This document shows positions 21,691-35,209 of a stretch of DNA of 64,000 nucleotides, one piece after another. Numbering within the stretch: position 1 is the first letter of the stretch; each line of letters begins with the position of its first letter. The notes under the pieces are model-generated. The model searched no databases. It worked only from the letters and a program-made list of their open reading frames with translations, and was not told the origin of the DNA. Position numbers and translations under genes: made by a program. Source of the DNA: Hermatobates lingyangjiaoensis (Eukaryota; Arthropoda; Insecta; Hemiptera; Hermatobatidae); assembly GCA_026182355.1 (NCBI GenBank), contig JAPFBL010000103.1, positions 1,054,001-1,118,000 of the forward strand, in the 5' to 3' direction.

Positions 21691-23469
21691 ACATAAAAAT
21701 AACTCATATATTGTGAGTTCTAAATTATCTGAAATTAATTTTCAATACGCTAATTTATTTTCTTAGTAATTTTACTTATATGTTAATACTTATAATATAT
21801 ATCATTAGGTACTACAAGAACTGAACTCCTAATAATATAATGTACATTAAGTTAGTTAAACAAAATAATTAAACTTCTAAATGGAGCAAAAAATAATAAT
21901 CGATTTAAAATCAATTGATTTATAGCATTTTTCTAAATTCGTTTTGTTTTATTAATATGCTAATTACTTTATATTATAAACCTGATATATTTTTTTCATG
22001 TTTCATAATATTAACAATGAAAGACAAACATATAAAACAAAATGGTAACTTTTAATTTTTGAAAAAATATCGCAATATATCAGTCGTGTTGTTATTTAAT
22101 TAATTTATTTCGTTCAATTATAAATCTATTATTAAGTTACCTAATAGTAATTAGTAATACTAATTGCAAGAAGTTGTTTATAAATTAAAAATTTTCTGTA
22201 ATTTTTTTGGTAAAATTTCATTGGTTTTAAATGAGCCGTTTGAGTAAAAAAACATTTTCTGAAAATATAAAATTCACCATAACATCCTTTTGATTTAAGT
22301 AATATTGAACAAAATTACTTAACTTATTCCCCACATAATACTCTATTTTTAGGTACAATATCATTTTGATCCATCAAACGGTATGGCTTTTATCGATGAA
22401 TGGGTACTGATATTTAATTTTCGTTGCATACACAGGTGTACAGTACAGTCCTCGTATTTTAAAATGAATAATTTATTGCATTGAAATACAATTTGTTGTA
22501 TTGAAAGAATGTTAATTTTATATTTCAACTATTATAATATTATTTATTTTAGGGATTTGTATTAGAGATTTAAAGTCACAAATATTATTCAATACAGTAT
22601 TAATAATACAATGCTACTTACAAAAGAATAGTTGTCTAAATTAAAGTTTTCGAAGAAAATTTAGAGCAACAAACTAGTAGTGAATTAACTTCAAATATCT
22701 CATTTTTTCTTCTATGATACTATTCCTTATAGAACTTATCTTCAATAGTTTCAGAACTACAATAGTTTCAAAAGTTTTAATAGTCTTCAATAGTTTCAAT
22801 AGTAACAGAAATTAAATTAACTTGCTCATTAATGAAACCAAAGAGTTCAAGTTAATATCAGACATTAATACTTTAGTTTGTTTGATTTAGTGTATTAAAA
22901 TAATTATTTATAGAGGAAATTATTCTTCCATAGGTGTTCACTTTAGAATTCTTTTAAATGAATAGAAAAACAACTCTCTTTTAGAAACTTTGATATGTTT
23001 GTTACATTTTTAGGTATTGTGGTTGACGATTTAAATTTAAATTTGATTGCACTAAATGGTAGGCTTTGTGTGAAGGTATTCAGTTAAATGCCGTGTTTAT
23101 ACTATTGTTTATTAAATGAAATATATTTTATAATATTATTTACGTAAAATATATATTATAATCAAATTCACATATTAACTTCTAGAGTTGGCAATTTCAA
23201 TATATCAAGAGGCTGACGATACTGTATTTTAAGTCTGAATAAATCACAATTATGTATTGGTTTAAAATATTTCTAGATATTTGTATGAATTAATGTTTTT
23301 GATACAAGCATCAATTTAATAAATTAATGAAAATCTTTTCTTAACATGTAGTACGATGAAGAAGTGACTAAACTTCTTTGGTTGATATCGAATAATCAAA
23401 AAGAAGTAATAAGATATAAGATATAAGAATAATAAGAAGTAACTTAATAGAAGTAAAGGAAATGAACTC
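21691..23469. other. AT-rich stretch with a DR-C fragment at 22200-22395
   Basis: The fragment contains AATGAGCCGTTTGAGT, CATTTTCTGAAAA, a CCACATAATRCTCTATTTTT-type block and TTGATCCATCAAACGG, and stops at TATGGCTTTT. At 22720-22800 there is a short degenerate tandem run of CAATAGTTTCA. No coding sequence is recognised. Confidence 0.55.
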
Positions 23470-25350
23470 CCTTTTAACATTTAATTTATTGCACATATAG
23501 ACATAACATAATAAATTTAACTATATAAACAAAGACCAGTGTTCACATAAAATATCAAAATGGTGTTATCTATTAACAAAGAGAAAGAACTAATATTACC
23601 TTAGCATATTGCCGTGGTGAACTTTTACGCCATATTTTTTTGAAGATGAATACTGGGTTGAGAACTTTAGAAAGTACATTTCACTTACTCATGCCTAGAA
23701 CAGAGCGACCAACTTCACTAGAACTCATTTTTATTCAATATAAAATCAAATGAATTTCTTAAATGTTTCAACAGCATTTGTATAAAACAATCTATTGAGT
23801 TTAAGAGAACAAAGCTTTAAAATAGTGTGAAAAATTGAAATTTCTTTGCTAGTTATTATGTTTGAAAGTTTTCTTTAACACTGTTCCGTAATAACTGTTA
23901 TGCTTGTTGCTATATGGTTTACAACAATAAGGGACAACAATGAGAATTATAGTTATAATTTAAATTTAAAATATAACATATATTTTTTAAACAACTTAGA
24001 AATCAGTAGAAGATCTGCATATGTTTTGTCAATGTCGAACCATGATAAAGGTGTTTATGGTAATTTATATCAAAACACAGAACTATTGTTTCCGTTCTTT
24101 TGGAGACAAAAAAAATTATCATTTTGCACATTACATCATCAGAATATTAAGTTTAATAGAATGTAAATTATGTTTTAGATACTAGGAATGCAAAATCAAA
24201 TAGTAATTAAATTCTGTGATTACTTGTCAGAATCGTTGATTGTTAAAATGTCAAATAATAATATTGTTTACTTTATAAACAATCAAATGACTAATTCTTG
24301 ACTACTTGTAGTATGAAAGATTATACAACAGAAGTAATCTCGCTGAATAAATGACTATAAGTAGAAATATTACACAAAGCATAATTTGTACAGAAAATAA
24401 AAAAACTGTAATGTCTACATTTAATATTACTGTGAGTAAATGTATGATCAAACTCATTAATAATGAATTTTAATTAATTGATTGCTCTAATGTGGCTGTC
24501 TTCATTATTCAAATTAAAGATAATATAATAATAATGACATATTTTAGGAAACTATTTACAATTCACAATTGGAGGTTTTCACTCTCAATGGAAGGATCAT
24601 TAAATCTTCAAAATAAGATGTAATGCTAGGGACCAGCTTGTAAGAGCAGTAATAACAGTTCATATTTTAATTGATTTATTCTAATGTGCCTTAGAAGTAT
24701 TGTACTGGTTATGAAGAAAATATAATCAATAGTTAAAGCTGTTTAAAAGAAAATCTGGAGTGACATACTACTTATCAATAACTTAAGCAAGTTAGACCTT
24801 CTTTTACAATGAATGCTTAGTTAATCTTATCTTTTTTTTTTAGGACATCTAAGTCGTAATATTCTTCATATATGCAATATACAATGCTTAGTACTGTATT
24901 ATTTATGAAGTACAAATATGCTCACCACTAATATGATATATACCAATATTATTTTGTTTTATTGATGCTGATAAATTATAACCGGTATAACCTTCATTAT
25001 CAATTTTACAAACTATATGAATATTATTTCTTCATTCATCTTAAATTACTGTAATTGTATAAAATAAATTAAGTAAAAATATCTTAAATAACACATATTT
25101 CTCATTATAATACGTCTAATTTTTATTTAAAATATTCTGAAACACAGTTGTACTATTAATAGAGTAAATAATTATACTTCATAGATTCAACATAGTTGAA
25201 ACATAGTTAAAGTATAGTCAAAAGAATAGTGTTGGCATAAACATGAAGTGTTATTATCTTCGAACAAAACAAAAATGTTAATATTACTTTCCCATTATAG
25301 TACCTAGGTGCTTGTCGGCCATGTTTTTTTGACGAAAAGTAATAGTACAC
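23470..25350. repeat. Segmental duplication, unit 1
   Basis: This region is colinear with 25480-27140 at a spacing of about 2.0-2.2 kb. Matching blocks include 23600 CCTTAGCATA (25786 CCTTGGCATA), 24355-24500 (26330-26510: TAATTTGTRCA, TTAATTAATTGATT, GTGGMTGTCTTCATTATT), and 24710-25080 (26700-27115). A partial third copy of the unit start is at 25200-25345. Identity looks like 70-75%. No ORF is conserved between the copies, so this is duplicated repeat or intergenic DNA rather than genes. Confidence 0.65.
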
Positions 25351-25479
25351 GGGCTCAGTTCAATATAGAAAAAATGTATTTTTTATATCCCCATTTATGA
25401 TAACAGCACGTATTCTACGTTTATTTTATATCGGTGAATCAAAATGAAGTAATTATTTTAATACAAGTAAAGCAGAAAA

Positions 25480-27140
25480 TTAACTACCATTTACATTTTA
25501 ATTTATTGCATATAATTTAACATATAACAAGATTTCACATAAACACGTGAAATAACAATCAATGATCAAACCACAATAAGAAAATGGGAAAACAAGACTA
25601 AGATCTAAGATTAAACAAGACTAAGATTGTTACAGTTGAAAAATCTTAGTCTTGTTTTCCCATTTTCTTATTGTGGTTTGATAATTGATAATTTAACATA
25701 TATTTAAACATATAGTTAAAAGACTAGTGTTAACAGAAAATATCAAGTGACATTATGTGTGAACAAAGAAAAATTGTTGAATTTACCTTGGCATAAGCGA
25801 CAGTGCATTTTCCGCCATGATTCTTTGATGACGGGAAGTTGTCGACTGGTTCCAACATGCAAAGAACTTCAGGGAGTCCAAGAGTTCACTTACACTGTCT
25901 TAGAACAGAGTGGCCAACCCCATTATGACTTCTTTTTACTTCATTCAAACAAATTTGTTAAATGTTTCATAAAAATTGAAATTTTCTTCATGGTTATTTT
26001 GTTTGAGAGTTTTCTTTTTACACTGTTTAGTGATAAATTTTATTCTTATTGCTATATGGTTTACATTAATAAGGAATTGAGAATAATAGTTATAATTTAA
26101 AATAAAACATTTTTTTCAATTAACTTCTAGAAATAAGTTCTATGAAACATATTAAATTTGTAAATATCTTAAAATAAAGATGTAGCATTTTACCTTTCAC
26201 TGCCTTCCATGGACTGCATGCATATGCTATCCTTCCCATAATCATTAATATAATTCCTAAGTATGGACATTTAGACAACTAACTTTTGATTACTTAATAT
26301 AAAAGATTATAATATAGAAATAATCTCACTAAATGAAAGATTTAAACAGAAATATTGTACAAAGTATAATTTGTGCACAACATAAAAATAACTGAAGTAG
26401 TATGCACTCAACAGTACTATGAGTAAATATATTATCAAATTCATTGATAATCAATCAATTTAATTAATTGATTAGTATAATGTGGATGTCTTCATTATTT
26501 AAATTATAAAGAGAGTATACTGAATAATTATAGATTGTGGAAAAATATTTGCAATTCATTATTCAAAGTCTCCCAATAGAAGGATTTTTAAACCTTTTTT
26601 AAACTTATTAAAATAAGTTGGATTGCAAGAACCTCATTTGTAGGAGCAACAGTTCATATTTCAATTAATTCATTCTAATGAATGCCTACAAGCATTTCAC
26701 TGGTTGTGATGAAAATGTAATCAATATTTAAAGCTGTTGTAAAAAAAAGTTTGGAGTGGTCATTTTTAAACAGTGCTCAATACTATTAATTGTATCAGTA
26801 CCCATTACAAAAATAAATTATCTTTCTTTTTTAAACTACAATCGCAATATGAAATTTACTTATCATCAATAATTTAAGTAACTTACACTGTCTCAATGTA
26901 CATTCTTAATGAATGTTTAATTAACGTAATCTCATTTTTAGGGAGCCTAAGTATAAACATATACATCTTTAATATGACATATATCAAAAATATTCTGTTT
27001 TCTTAATGCCACTAAATTATAAGAAGTATAACTTTCACAATTCATTTTAATAACTCAATGGAATTATTATTTCTTCATTAATTTTAAATTATAGTAATTG
27101 TAAAAAATAAATTAAGCAACAATATTTTAATTAGTTCAGC
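25480..27140. repeat. Segmental duplication, unit 2
   Basis: This is the partner of 23470-25100. It contains an extra fold-back element (25545-25690) missing from unit 1. The 117-codon frame at 25747-26100 has no matching frame in unit 1, where the equivalent sequence is broken, so I do not call it a gene. Confidence 0.65.
25545..25690. mobile_element. Small fold-back element inserted in the duplication
   Basis: Inverted arms at 25562-25607 and 25637-25682 (ATCAAACCACAATAAGAAAA with GGGAAAACAAGACTAAGAT) enclose a 29-bp centre. The 5' side carries the ATAAACACGTGA box. The same family occurs at 41721-41915 and 49830-50058. Confidence 0.75.
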
Positions 27141-27564
27141 ATATTTCGAAGTAAATAGGTATATTGTGAAATATTCTGTAGCAAAAATGTACCATTAATA
27201 AATAGATAATTATACTTCATAAATAAACTATAATAAGCATTTTAAATCTTTTTTAACAATATGTTTAATCCACAAAGGTTTACTTTAGCATAAAGATACA
27301 AAATGTGTTAAGCAAAAAGAATGCTGATTTAAAAGTCAACCTACCATATTCATTGAAAGGAATCATTAAGTAGTCATCTAATTATTTGCACATGCCGATA
27401 ATGTTAAACTGTTTAATTGTTTATGATATTACCCAAAGAAGTTAAAATGAAAATCGTACTTACTTAAGATAGATATAATAAATAAATAAATTAAGATACA
27501 ATAAACAGATATTTAAGAAATATCTATACTATCTATATGTACAGAAAATAAGAATAACTAAAAA
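27141..27564. other. AT-rich, no feature recognised
   Basis: Only short A- and T-runs are visible; there is no ORF and no repeat shared with other parts of the window. Confidence 0.4.
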
Positions 27565-28235
27565 ATTATTCCTGGCTGCTGTACCCTGTTATATGGTTGC
27601 AATGAATGTATATTGAGAAAAAATATATTAGTAATTAGCCAGTTTACATTCTCAAATCAAAGCCAAAGTCAGCTATTCAGTATAATTTAAATACTTTTTT
27701 AGTTGGGAGCTTCTAATTTTTGAAAATAATAAATATGAACTATTAAACTAGAATTGTGAAAAAACTAGATATTTGTCAACAAACATAAATACTCATTCTT
27801 CAAGAAAGAGGATTGGTCACATTTCAATATCATATCATTGGAAAGATACTACAATTTAGAAAGATAAGGTAATTACAACTGATATTAAGTTTTGTTCAAT
27901 GGTTTATTAAACCATTTTATGAGACAAATCCATCATACCATGGAAGACAAAGGAAATTTATTTATGTTTATTGACGTTGAATTTTTACATGAAAAAATAT
28001 TATTCCTCTTATATCTGATATAAGTCAATAAATTAGTTAAATTTTTCCATTATAAACATCAATCTTATTTCAGTGGATTGACAAAATTCTAAGTCAATGT
28101 AAGAAATGTAAAAAAATATCAAAAAAAGTATAGCAGGTGATCCCTTAGTCCAGCATAAACAAACAGTTTTTATAGCTTTATTGCTCTTGCCGTGATTGAA
28201 ATTTCATGAATTTTTTTTGTAAATTGATATTTTTT
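27565..28235 (+). repeat. Dispersed repeat DR-B, copy 2 (no array)
   Basis: It is colinear with 1505-2500 but carries a single degenerate version of the 55-bp unit at about 28095-28140 (ATGTAAAAAAATATCAA then GTATAGCAGGTGAT). It joins DR-C at about 28240. Confidence 0.65.
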
Positions 28236-28239
28236 TTTC

Positions 28240-28915
28240 ATTTTTGGTCAAATTTTTATGATTTTTTAATGAGCCGTTTGGCGTCAAAAAAAAAAAAAAT
28301 TCTGAAAACAGAAATCGTACTTTAACGCTCTTTGGTGAATCGCAGAAAATTATCTCATCTCATTTTCCACATAATGTTCTATTTTTAAGTACAGTTTCAT
28401 TTTGATCCGTCCAACGGTATGGCTTGTATCGCTCACAGAAGCTTTGAGATAAGTCAAAATTTTGACATTATTGAAAAAAAATATTTCCAGTTGTTTTAAA
28501 ATTCTGAATATATTTTTTGTTTATTGCATTTGTAACTTCAAAGATAATGCCAAAATTTCCAAACTGTAGAGTTGTCAGTTTAGGAGAAAGAAATGTTTTC
28601 TAAAAACAGGTCTTTGGCAAAAAAAGTGACTTTCCCTTATGCTGCATAATTTTTCCAAAATAATAGGTATCATCTAATCTATGGGGCCCATTTTTGTGTA
28701 AAATATCAACTTGATCTATCAAAGATTCTGGACCGTAGCGTGGAAACAAGCAATGCTAATACACTCACCCACCCACCCACCCACACACAGACATCATCGA
28801 AAAAACTTCATAAAACTACTTTTGGGACCTCAAAACATATAATTCTGTCAAAATCTAGAGATCGAATTTTTTCACGATCACTATACTTTACTTATAGTAA
28901 AGCAAAAAATCTGGT
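28240..28915 (+). repeat. Dispersed repeat DR-C, copy 2
   Basis: It is the partner of 9311-9985. It ends CGATCACTATACTTTACT with the palindrome TTTACTTATAGTAAA at 28888-28902. The 63-codon frame here is part of the repeat and contains the (CCCA)n segment. Confidence 0.7.
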
Positions 28916-29382
28916 TTTATCCAATTCATGAATAATCAATTTAGCTAAATGATTGTTCCAAATGTAGAAGGCATCATTTTACAAAGAGATGAAAATACAG
29001 TAACAGTTATAGCTTGATATGTTACGTTGATAATAATGACAACGGCGTTTAATTCATATTATTATTCCTATTCTGACAAGTACACGACTTTATCTTTAAT
29101 ATGTAGTTTATATATGGATATAACTAACCATAATTTCTTCTATGAAAATTATACTTGTATGCAATGTTGGCTTGAATGGTTCATCTTGCAAGTTTATTTC
29201 TATAATTCAAAATATTGATAAGTAGTTATACTTCCTTTAGCATTACAATACAGCTGACTCAGGTAGACAAATATTTTATTCCTGAGGGACAAGGGAGTCA
29301 GCAACCTCATATATATACACATTTTGGTTATATATTATAACCTTATTATATTATTATATATATATATATATATACAGTTTTA
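28916..29382. other. AT-rich stretch with a TA microsatellite
   Basis: A TA run lies at about 29355-29374. Otherwise there is no feature. Confidence 0.5.
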
Positions 29383-29550
29383 TCTTCCCTGTCTACCTTT
29401 CCTCCGAAAGTTGGCTACACTGTTTGAGTGCTTCAGTTCGAACGCCAAGTCAGTCGTTATCAGCCTTTGGAGCGATTCACTTCTTTTCTTGAAGACGAGG
29501 ACATCGAAATATAGTAGTGATTTCAGTGGTTTCCTTTCTATGTGTTCTTT
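29383..29550 (-). pseudogene. Possible PLE or RT fragment
   Basis: The minus strand has a 56-codon open stretch of more balanced base composition: KEHIERKPLKSLLYFDVLVF, followed by KKRSESLQRL and a Lys/Arg-rich end to a TAA. LLYFDVLVF resembles the FLDVLV segment of Penelope-like RTs (compare KLNFLDVKI at 13685-14791), and a TA microsatellite sits immediately beyond its end, as at the other PLE fragments. The match is short, so this is tentative. Confidence 0.35.
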
Positions 29551-29589
29551 TTTAAATTCTAGTTTATATACATATGATATTGTATGAAC

Positions 29590-32500
29590 ATCGAATGAAA
29601 ACCGTCCATTCGTAATATTGGTTTAAATTTACTACTACTAATTTAAATAACTAAATTATTACTAATTAAATAATTTAGAAAATAAATAGAGGTTAAGTTC
29701 TTAGTTGAAGAAGTTAAAAGTACTCTTTTTTACTTTTACTAATATAGCAATTTTCTGTATAATAATAAAATGGTGATGGTATTAAATTCTAAGTTTCAAT
29801 TTACTATAATTACCAGAAGAACGGAGTAAACTATGATAATGAGTGGATAAACGGGTTTTTTGTTTAATATGACGCAGAATGAAGTATTCTTTTCATACTA
29901 TCACTACCAATTTTTTTCTTCTCAGCAAGGGCTAGTAAGTAATAAATCGAATTCCATAACTTTTTGTTAATCCCTGAGACCTGTTGTGTGGTCTGATAGA
30001 AACATGTAGTTATCATAAAATCATTCAGGAGATATAAATACATGAAAGACAATCAAACTCTGGATATAACATTTATTTATGGTCATTAAATTTTATTTCC
30101 GTTATGTATAAATTTACAGTTTAATAAGTGAAATGAATTATATTTGTAATCTTCACTTAATGTTCATTTTTCTATTTACTATTCTTAAAAAACATAAAAT
30201 TCTGCTAAAAAAAATTCCTTCACCTAAAATTAATAGTTATTAAAATTTTAATAAAGTAATTCATTTCTACATTAGTAATTAATTAATTTTGCTAAATAGT
30301 GTTCGGTAGGCATATGAACAATGAAATATTTAATTTTATTTATTTATGATAACTATTATATTTCTAATTAAAATAGGATAATATGAAGTAAATTAAAATT
30401 AAATGAATATAACTAATTAACAACAGTTGTCTAAGAACGAAATATCAGCCGAACGAAAATTCTTTTGAAGGATAAATTCAAAATTGTTATGACTGATTTC
30501 ACATAATATATTTAATTATAGCAATAGACGAGTAGCACATTTTCGTTGACTATTATTCTAACTTTTATAACTGTGTTAATATATTTGTTGGCATGGGGAG
30601 TCCATACCTTTTGATGGATCAAATTCATATTTTACAAAAATGGCTTTATAGTGTAGTTGAATCCTATTAATTGAGGTGAATATTGCATGCTGAGTCACTT
30701 TTTTTTGTCCTTAATGTGATTTTAGACATTTAAGGTATTTATTATAGATATTATAAATGAGAGTTATAAATCTTTATACTCCCTATGAAACAAAAATAAT
30801 CCTCATGTGAAATTAAATAAAAGAACAGTCAGTAACCATGATGGAATAATATTTCAATTATAACATGAAGTTTGAATCCATCTTTTTAAATCAACAAAAA
30901 TATTTACAAATGGAATGTAGCATAAGTAGAATGAAGTATAAGATGAAACTATTTTGCCTGATGTTTCAAGGACAATTTTTGAATGTTACAAGGATATATT
31001 GCAACACTATGGATATATTTTTTCTTAACCTTCACTAATATAATTGTAAAAACTTAAAATTAAATGCGTGCTACGGACTCCCAAAATAATATTTTTTCTG
31101 GTTGAATCCCATTAGTTCTCTGTGGGCTTTGTTGATAACTCCTATTATAACGATTCCAATTTCAAAGCTATTTTTCAATAATTCGTTATTTTAAAGATCT
31201 GATAAATAGAACAAAATAAAATACCTCAATTTTAAATAATATTGCTTACATAGCTATGTCGTGTATTTGGTTGAATATTGAAATGTAAAATTTAAAGACT
31301 CCAATATGTAGTTTGCTTATACATTCCTAACAAAAACTAATCACTGATTCCTGTACGTTTTCACTAATTATTAGTTTTCAAAGAAATGAAGTATATTTTA
31401 TATTTAATTTTTGTTATTTATTATATTTAACCATGAATTTTATTTGTTTCAAAGTTAGTAACAATTATTCTTCACAATTAAATTCAATAAACTTTTAAAA
31501 TAAAAATGAAATTTATTTGGCCTATTTAATTTGGGTTACACTTTTCATTAATATTACTTTCAAGTTATGCAACACAGATGAAAACCGGTTTAATTAATAT
31601 AAATTATGATTCCCGAAAATATTAATTTTCTTTGTAGTTATGTATTTAAATTGTTTGCTTATATTTTGATTGCTTTGTTTGAAGTTCATTCAGCCAGTTG
31701 ATTCCTATGACTGAATATTTGAAAATCAGTGGTTCAAAGATGAAAAGACTATTTGTACTTTATATATATTTCATATCAGTGTTTTTCAACATTTTTGTTT
31801 TGATTACATTTTTTAAATCAAACGTAATTTGCCTGAAACTATTACAATTTACGCCATAATTTAACCATTCTATTATACATTATAACTATGGTGTAGAAAC
31901 TTACTGCTCATTATAACATTCTTTTAAGAGAAATATTTTCACTGTAAATTAATATAATTTACTGGGTGTACCATCAGGTACAATATATCATTGTACCTAA
32001 ATGATCCAGGGACCAAGGGATTCCCAAACGCCGGATATTCACCCTCTTGAAGGTGTTTTTGGGGCGTCATACGGATTCATTAAGACAATATACTTTTCAG
32101 CATAACCAGAAACTGAACTAAAGCAGGATATAACGGAGTTAAGATATAAGTAAGAAGAAAAATAAATTAGATCAATTTTCAGCTGGAGTTGTTCTAATCT
32201 ACTTAGATGACGTAAACCGGATGTCAAGAATTTTCCAAATGGAAAATACATTTCCAAATTTTCATTCCAGAATTTTCCAAAAGGGAATTATACATTCCCT
32301 TGCATGTATAATACACCCAAACACCAACTCTTACAAACTCTTCAAATAATAATTGTCAGAAACCCAAAACCATCTAGATGTTGTTATTAATTTTTTCTTA
32401 TGATTTCTATTACTTTCTTAATATAAATTAATAATAATAATAAAAAGAAATGAGTGCAGATTTATTTAAAGTAATTTTTACTTTAGTGAAAGAGTTATAG

Positions 32501-33484
32501 TAAGTGTAACTATAATTAAAGTAAAAAAATCATAAAAAATGTAGCTTAATAATATTCAGGAATATAGTTATTTTACCAGTGCAAAAAATATTATAAACAC
32601 AATTATTAATTTTAATTGTTTCCTTTATGTTAACCGTGAATTGATAAATAAATAAAATTGAATATAATACTGAATGTAATACTGAAAATTTGTGGTAGTA
32701 ATTAATAAAAATCCTAAGTTAATAGTATTTTCATTCTAAAATATAGTATTTTCGATTTTATCATCTTGTTTATATTTCAAGAGAAATCATTTTTTGCCAG
32801 GTCTATTGAAATGTTAATCTGGGATATCCTTTCTAGTCCAAATGTTCAATTTTTTTATATATTACAAAATTAAATTCCATTCTAAGCGTTTCGAAGCTAT
32901 TTGTTGATTTTACTACTTTAAATATATTTTAAACAAGAGTTATTATTTTTGTAAAGTTTATTCTAATACAACTGTTTCTTGTCTAGAATTATTATTTTTT
33001 TTACATATATTAGAAGTGAAATAAAGAACATCTTTTGATAAAATTTAATATAAGTTCATATCTTTTATCCTTGAACAAAGTATAAATTGTAGGGAGTGCG
33101 AGGTCAGAGCAAAATTTTTTTAGGAGGGATAAATAAAAAGAGATTTAGAACCACTGATATAACTGAAGAAAAATATCCTTTAGGTTTTTATTGTATACCT
33201 TATTATATGAATTGGAGTATTATTCAGTTCAAGTTATTAGTTGTTAAATAAACAGTAGTTGAAAAATCATATTTTATTTCAATTGGAATTATTTTATTGC
33301 TTTAGCAAAACAAAGTAAATATCCGTTTACGTCTTAAATTATTTTTAACACATCCTTCTATTTTGCACGCAAGTATATCATACAATCTTTATCCTCTACT
33401 CATTAGAAATGTTTATTTCTTAATGTTATTAGCACTGAAAACAGTATAAATGTCCGTCATTAATCACTTTCTCTTTCTCTCTCT
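29590..33484. other. 3.9 kb AT-rich, no gene recognised
   Basis: A reversed DR-C scrap lies at 30590-30625 (TTTTGATGGATCAAATT). A patch at 31970-32340 is less AT-rich and contains a 72-codon minus-strand frame without recognisable product. I see no exon-like stretch elsewhere. Confidence 0.5.
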
Positions 33485-33500
33485 CATACACACGCACACC

Positions 33501-33584
<84 letters not shown>

Positions 33585-33585
33585 C
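33485..33585. repeat. Compound (CA)n-(TA)n microsatellite
   Basis: ACAC repeats run to about 33553 and pass into TATATA up to 33585. A mirror-image arrangement, (TA)n then (CA)n, lies on the other side of the adjacent palindrome. Confidence 0.95.
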
Positions 33586-33679
33586 TCAAAAATTGTTATT
33601 GACCTCTTCTATTCTATTCACTGTTTTGTTATTGAGGGCTAGGTCAAATAAAAGAAAATAAACTCCTTTCTAGGCCGAC

Positions 33680-33708
33680 GTTTCGATGTATTTGTACATC
33701 ATCTTCAG
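33680..33708 (-). ncRNA. Hammerhead-like motif (left arm)
   Basis: This is the exact inverted copy of 34013-34041, so transcription from either strand would make the same motif. Confidence 0.58.
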
Positions 33709-34012
33709 GGCTAAAATTAGAGTAAGACTATAATACATTTATCAAAACAATCTACAACTCACATAGAGAAATAACACACATTTTTGTTAAGACCAACAGA
33801 TACATACAAAAGGTTATTTTATAATCAGAGTTGTTGAGTACACATCTATTTATTTTGTCTGATACTTTTAAATAGATGTGTACTCAACAACTCTGATTAT
33901 AAAATAACCTTTTGTATGTATCTGTTGGTCTTAACAAAAATGTGTGTTATTTCTCTATGTGAGTTGTAGATTCTTTTGATAAATGTATTATAGTCTTACT
34001 CTAATTTTAGCC

Positions 34013-34041
34013 CTGAAGATGATGTACAAATACATCGAAAC
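34013..34041 (+). ncRNA. Hammerhead-like motif (right arm)
   Basis: CTGAAGA at 34013-34019, T, a six-pair stem GATGTA/TACATC with loop CAAA, then GAAAC at 34037-34041. The mirror copy on the minus strand is at 33680-33708. All pairs are canonical. Confidence 0.6.
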
Positions 34042-34116
34042 GTCGGCCTAGAAAGGAGTTTATTTTCTTTTATTTGACCTAGCCCTCAATAACAAAACAG
34101 TGAATATATATATACA

Positions 34117-34450
<334 letters not shown>

Positions 34451-35209
34451 ACTTCCTGGTTATTCCTCAGTCTCTTACTTACTCTGACTATCAATACGTA
34501 GTCAGACCACTACTAACACCGGGTAGTGTTTGAACCACCCTAGTGCTCTTCAAAATTCAACCGATGGGTAAACTTCTTCCCTCTGGGATTCATCGCTTAC
34601 TCAAGAATGATTAACAGTTTTTTAGTTCAGTCCTCATAAGAAGCGATCTATGTCTATATAGGTAAAACAACAATCTATTTTATAGTAAAGTAAGTTATTT
34701 TCATACAGTAACAAGAGGCTTCTTGGAAACTAGGGACTTTCCCTACTTTGGATTTAGATATACTGATACAGTGGGGCCTAAAACATTATGGCGTAGCCAG
34801 CGATGTGCTTGGGATTACAATCGTTCCTGCGGTGTCAATTGTGTTCAGTGTACATTCCAGTAAAATAAAAACAGCGAAACTCCCTCCACCAATTTGTAAT
34901 AGGGCTGTACTAATTTCTGCCAAATGGAGCAATGATTTATTGCTGCTGGTTTTGTTTTTATTCTTCTTTATGAGAGTCTACTCACGCAGTACACCAACAT
35001 GGCGAGGACCTAGCAAACAGGTACCTGCGAATCAGGGGTCTACCAAAACCACGTGAGGCCCCTTATCCTCTTAGCGACCACACACGCTTGTTAGAAAACA
35101 GAAATACATATTACTTCTTAGTTATCCTTTCAGATAAACAATTATTTCTTCCTTCTAATATTATTCTTTCAGTACGTCTCTTTATATCGTTACTTACCAG
35201 CTGGTTGCA
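34451..35209. other. Balanced-composition stretch between CA repeat and satellite
   Basis: G+C is higher than in most of the window, especially at 34740-35090. A 102-codon plus-strand frame (34748-35056) has no family signature I recognise, and parts of it are hydrophobic by composition. It may be a fragment of an unidentified element. I see no splice-bounded exon. Confidence 0.4.

Larger units (their letters stand above)
33615..34106. mobile_element. Near-perfect palindrome, 238-bp arms
   Basis: Arms 33615-33852 and 33869-34106 are inverted copies with one mismatch that I can find (in the AATCTAC/GTAGATT segment), around a 16-bp loop. Each arm holds a hammerhead-like motif with GAAACGTCGGCC after it. 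TA microsatellites flank both ends. There is no ORF, so it is a non-autonomous fold-back sharing the termini of the PLE group. Confidence 0.92.

Noticed and set aside
25747..26100. 117-codon ORF as a host gene
   Set aside because: It lies in a segmental duplication and the matching frame in the other unit is broken; the second half is low-complexity hydrophobic sequence from AT-rich DNA.
34748..35056. 102-codon ORF in a balanced-composition region as an LTR-element leader
   Set aside because: The phrase GGCGTAGCCAGCGATG hinted at a retroelement, but no LTR, primer-binding site or protein motif could be supported.
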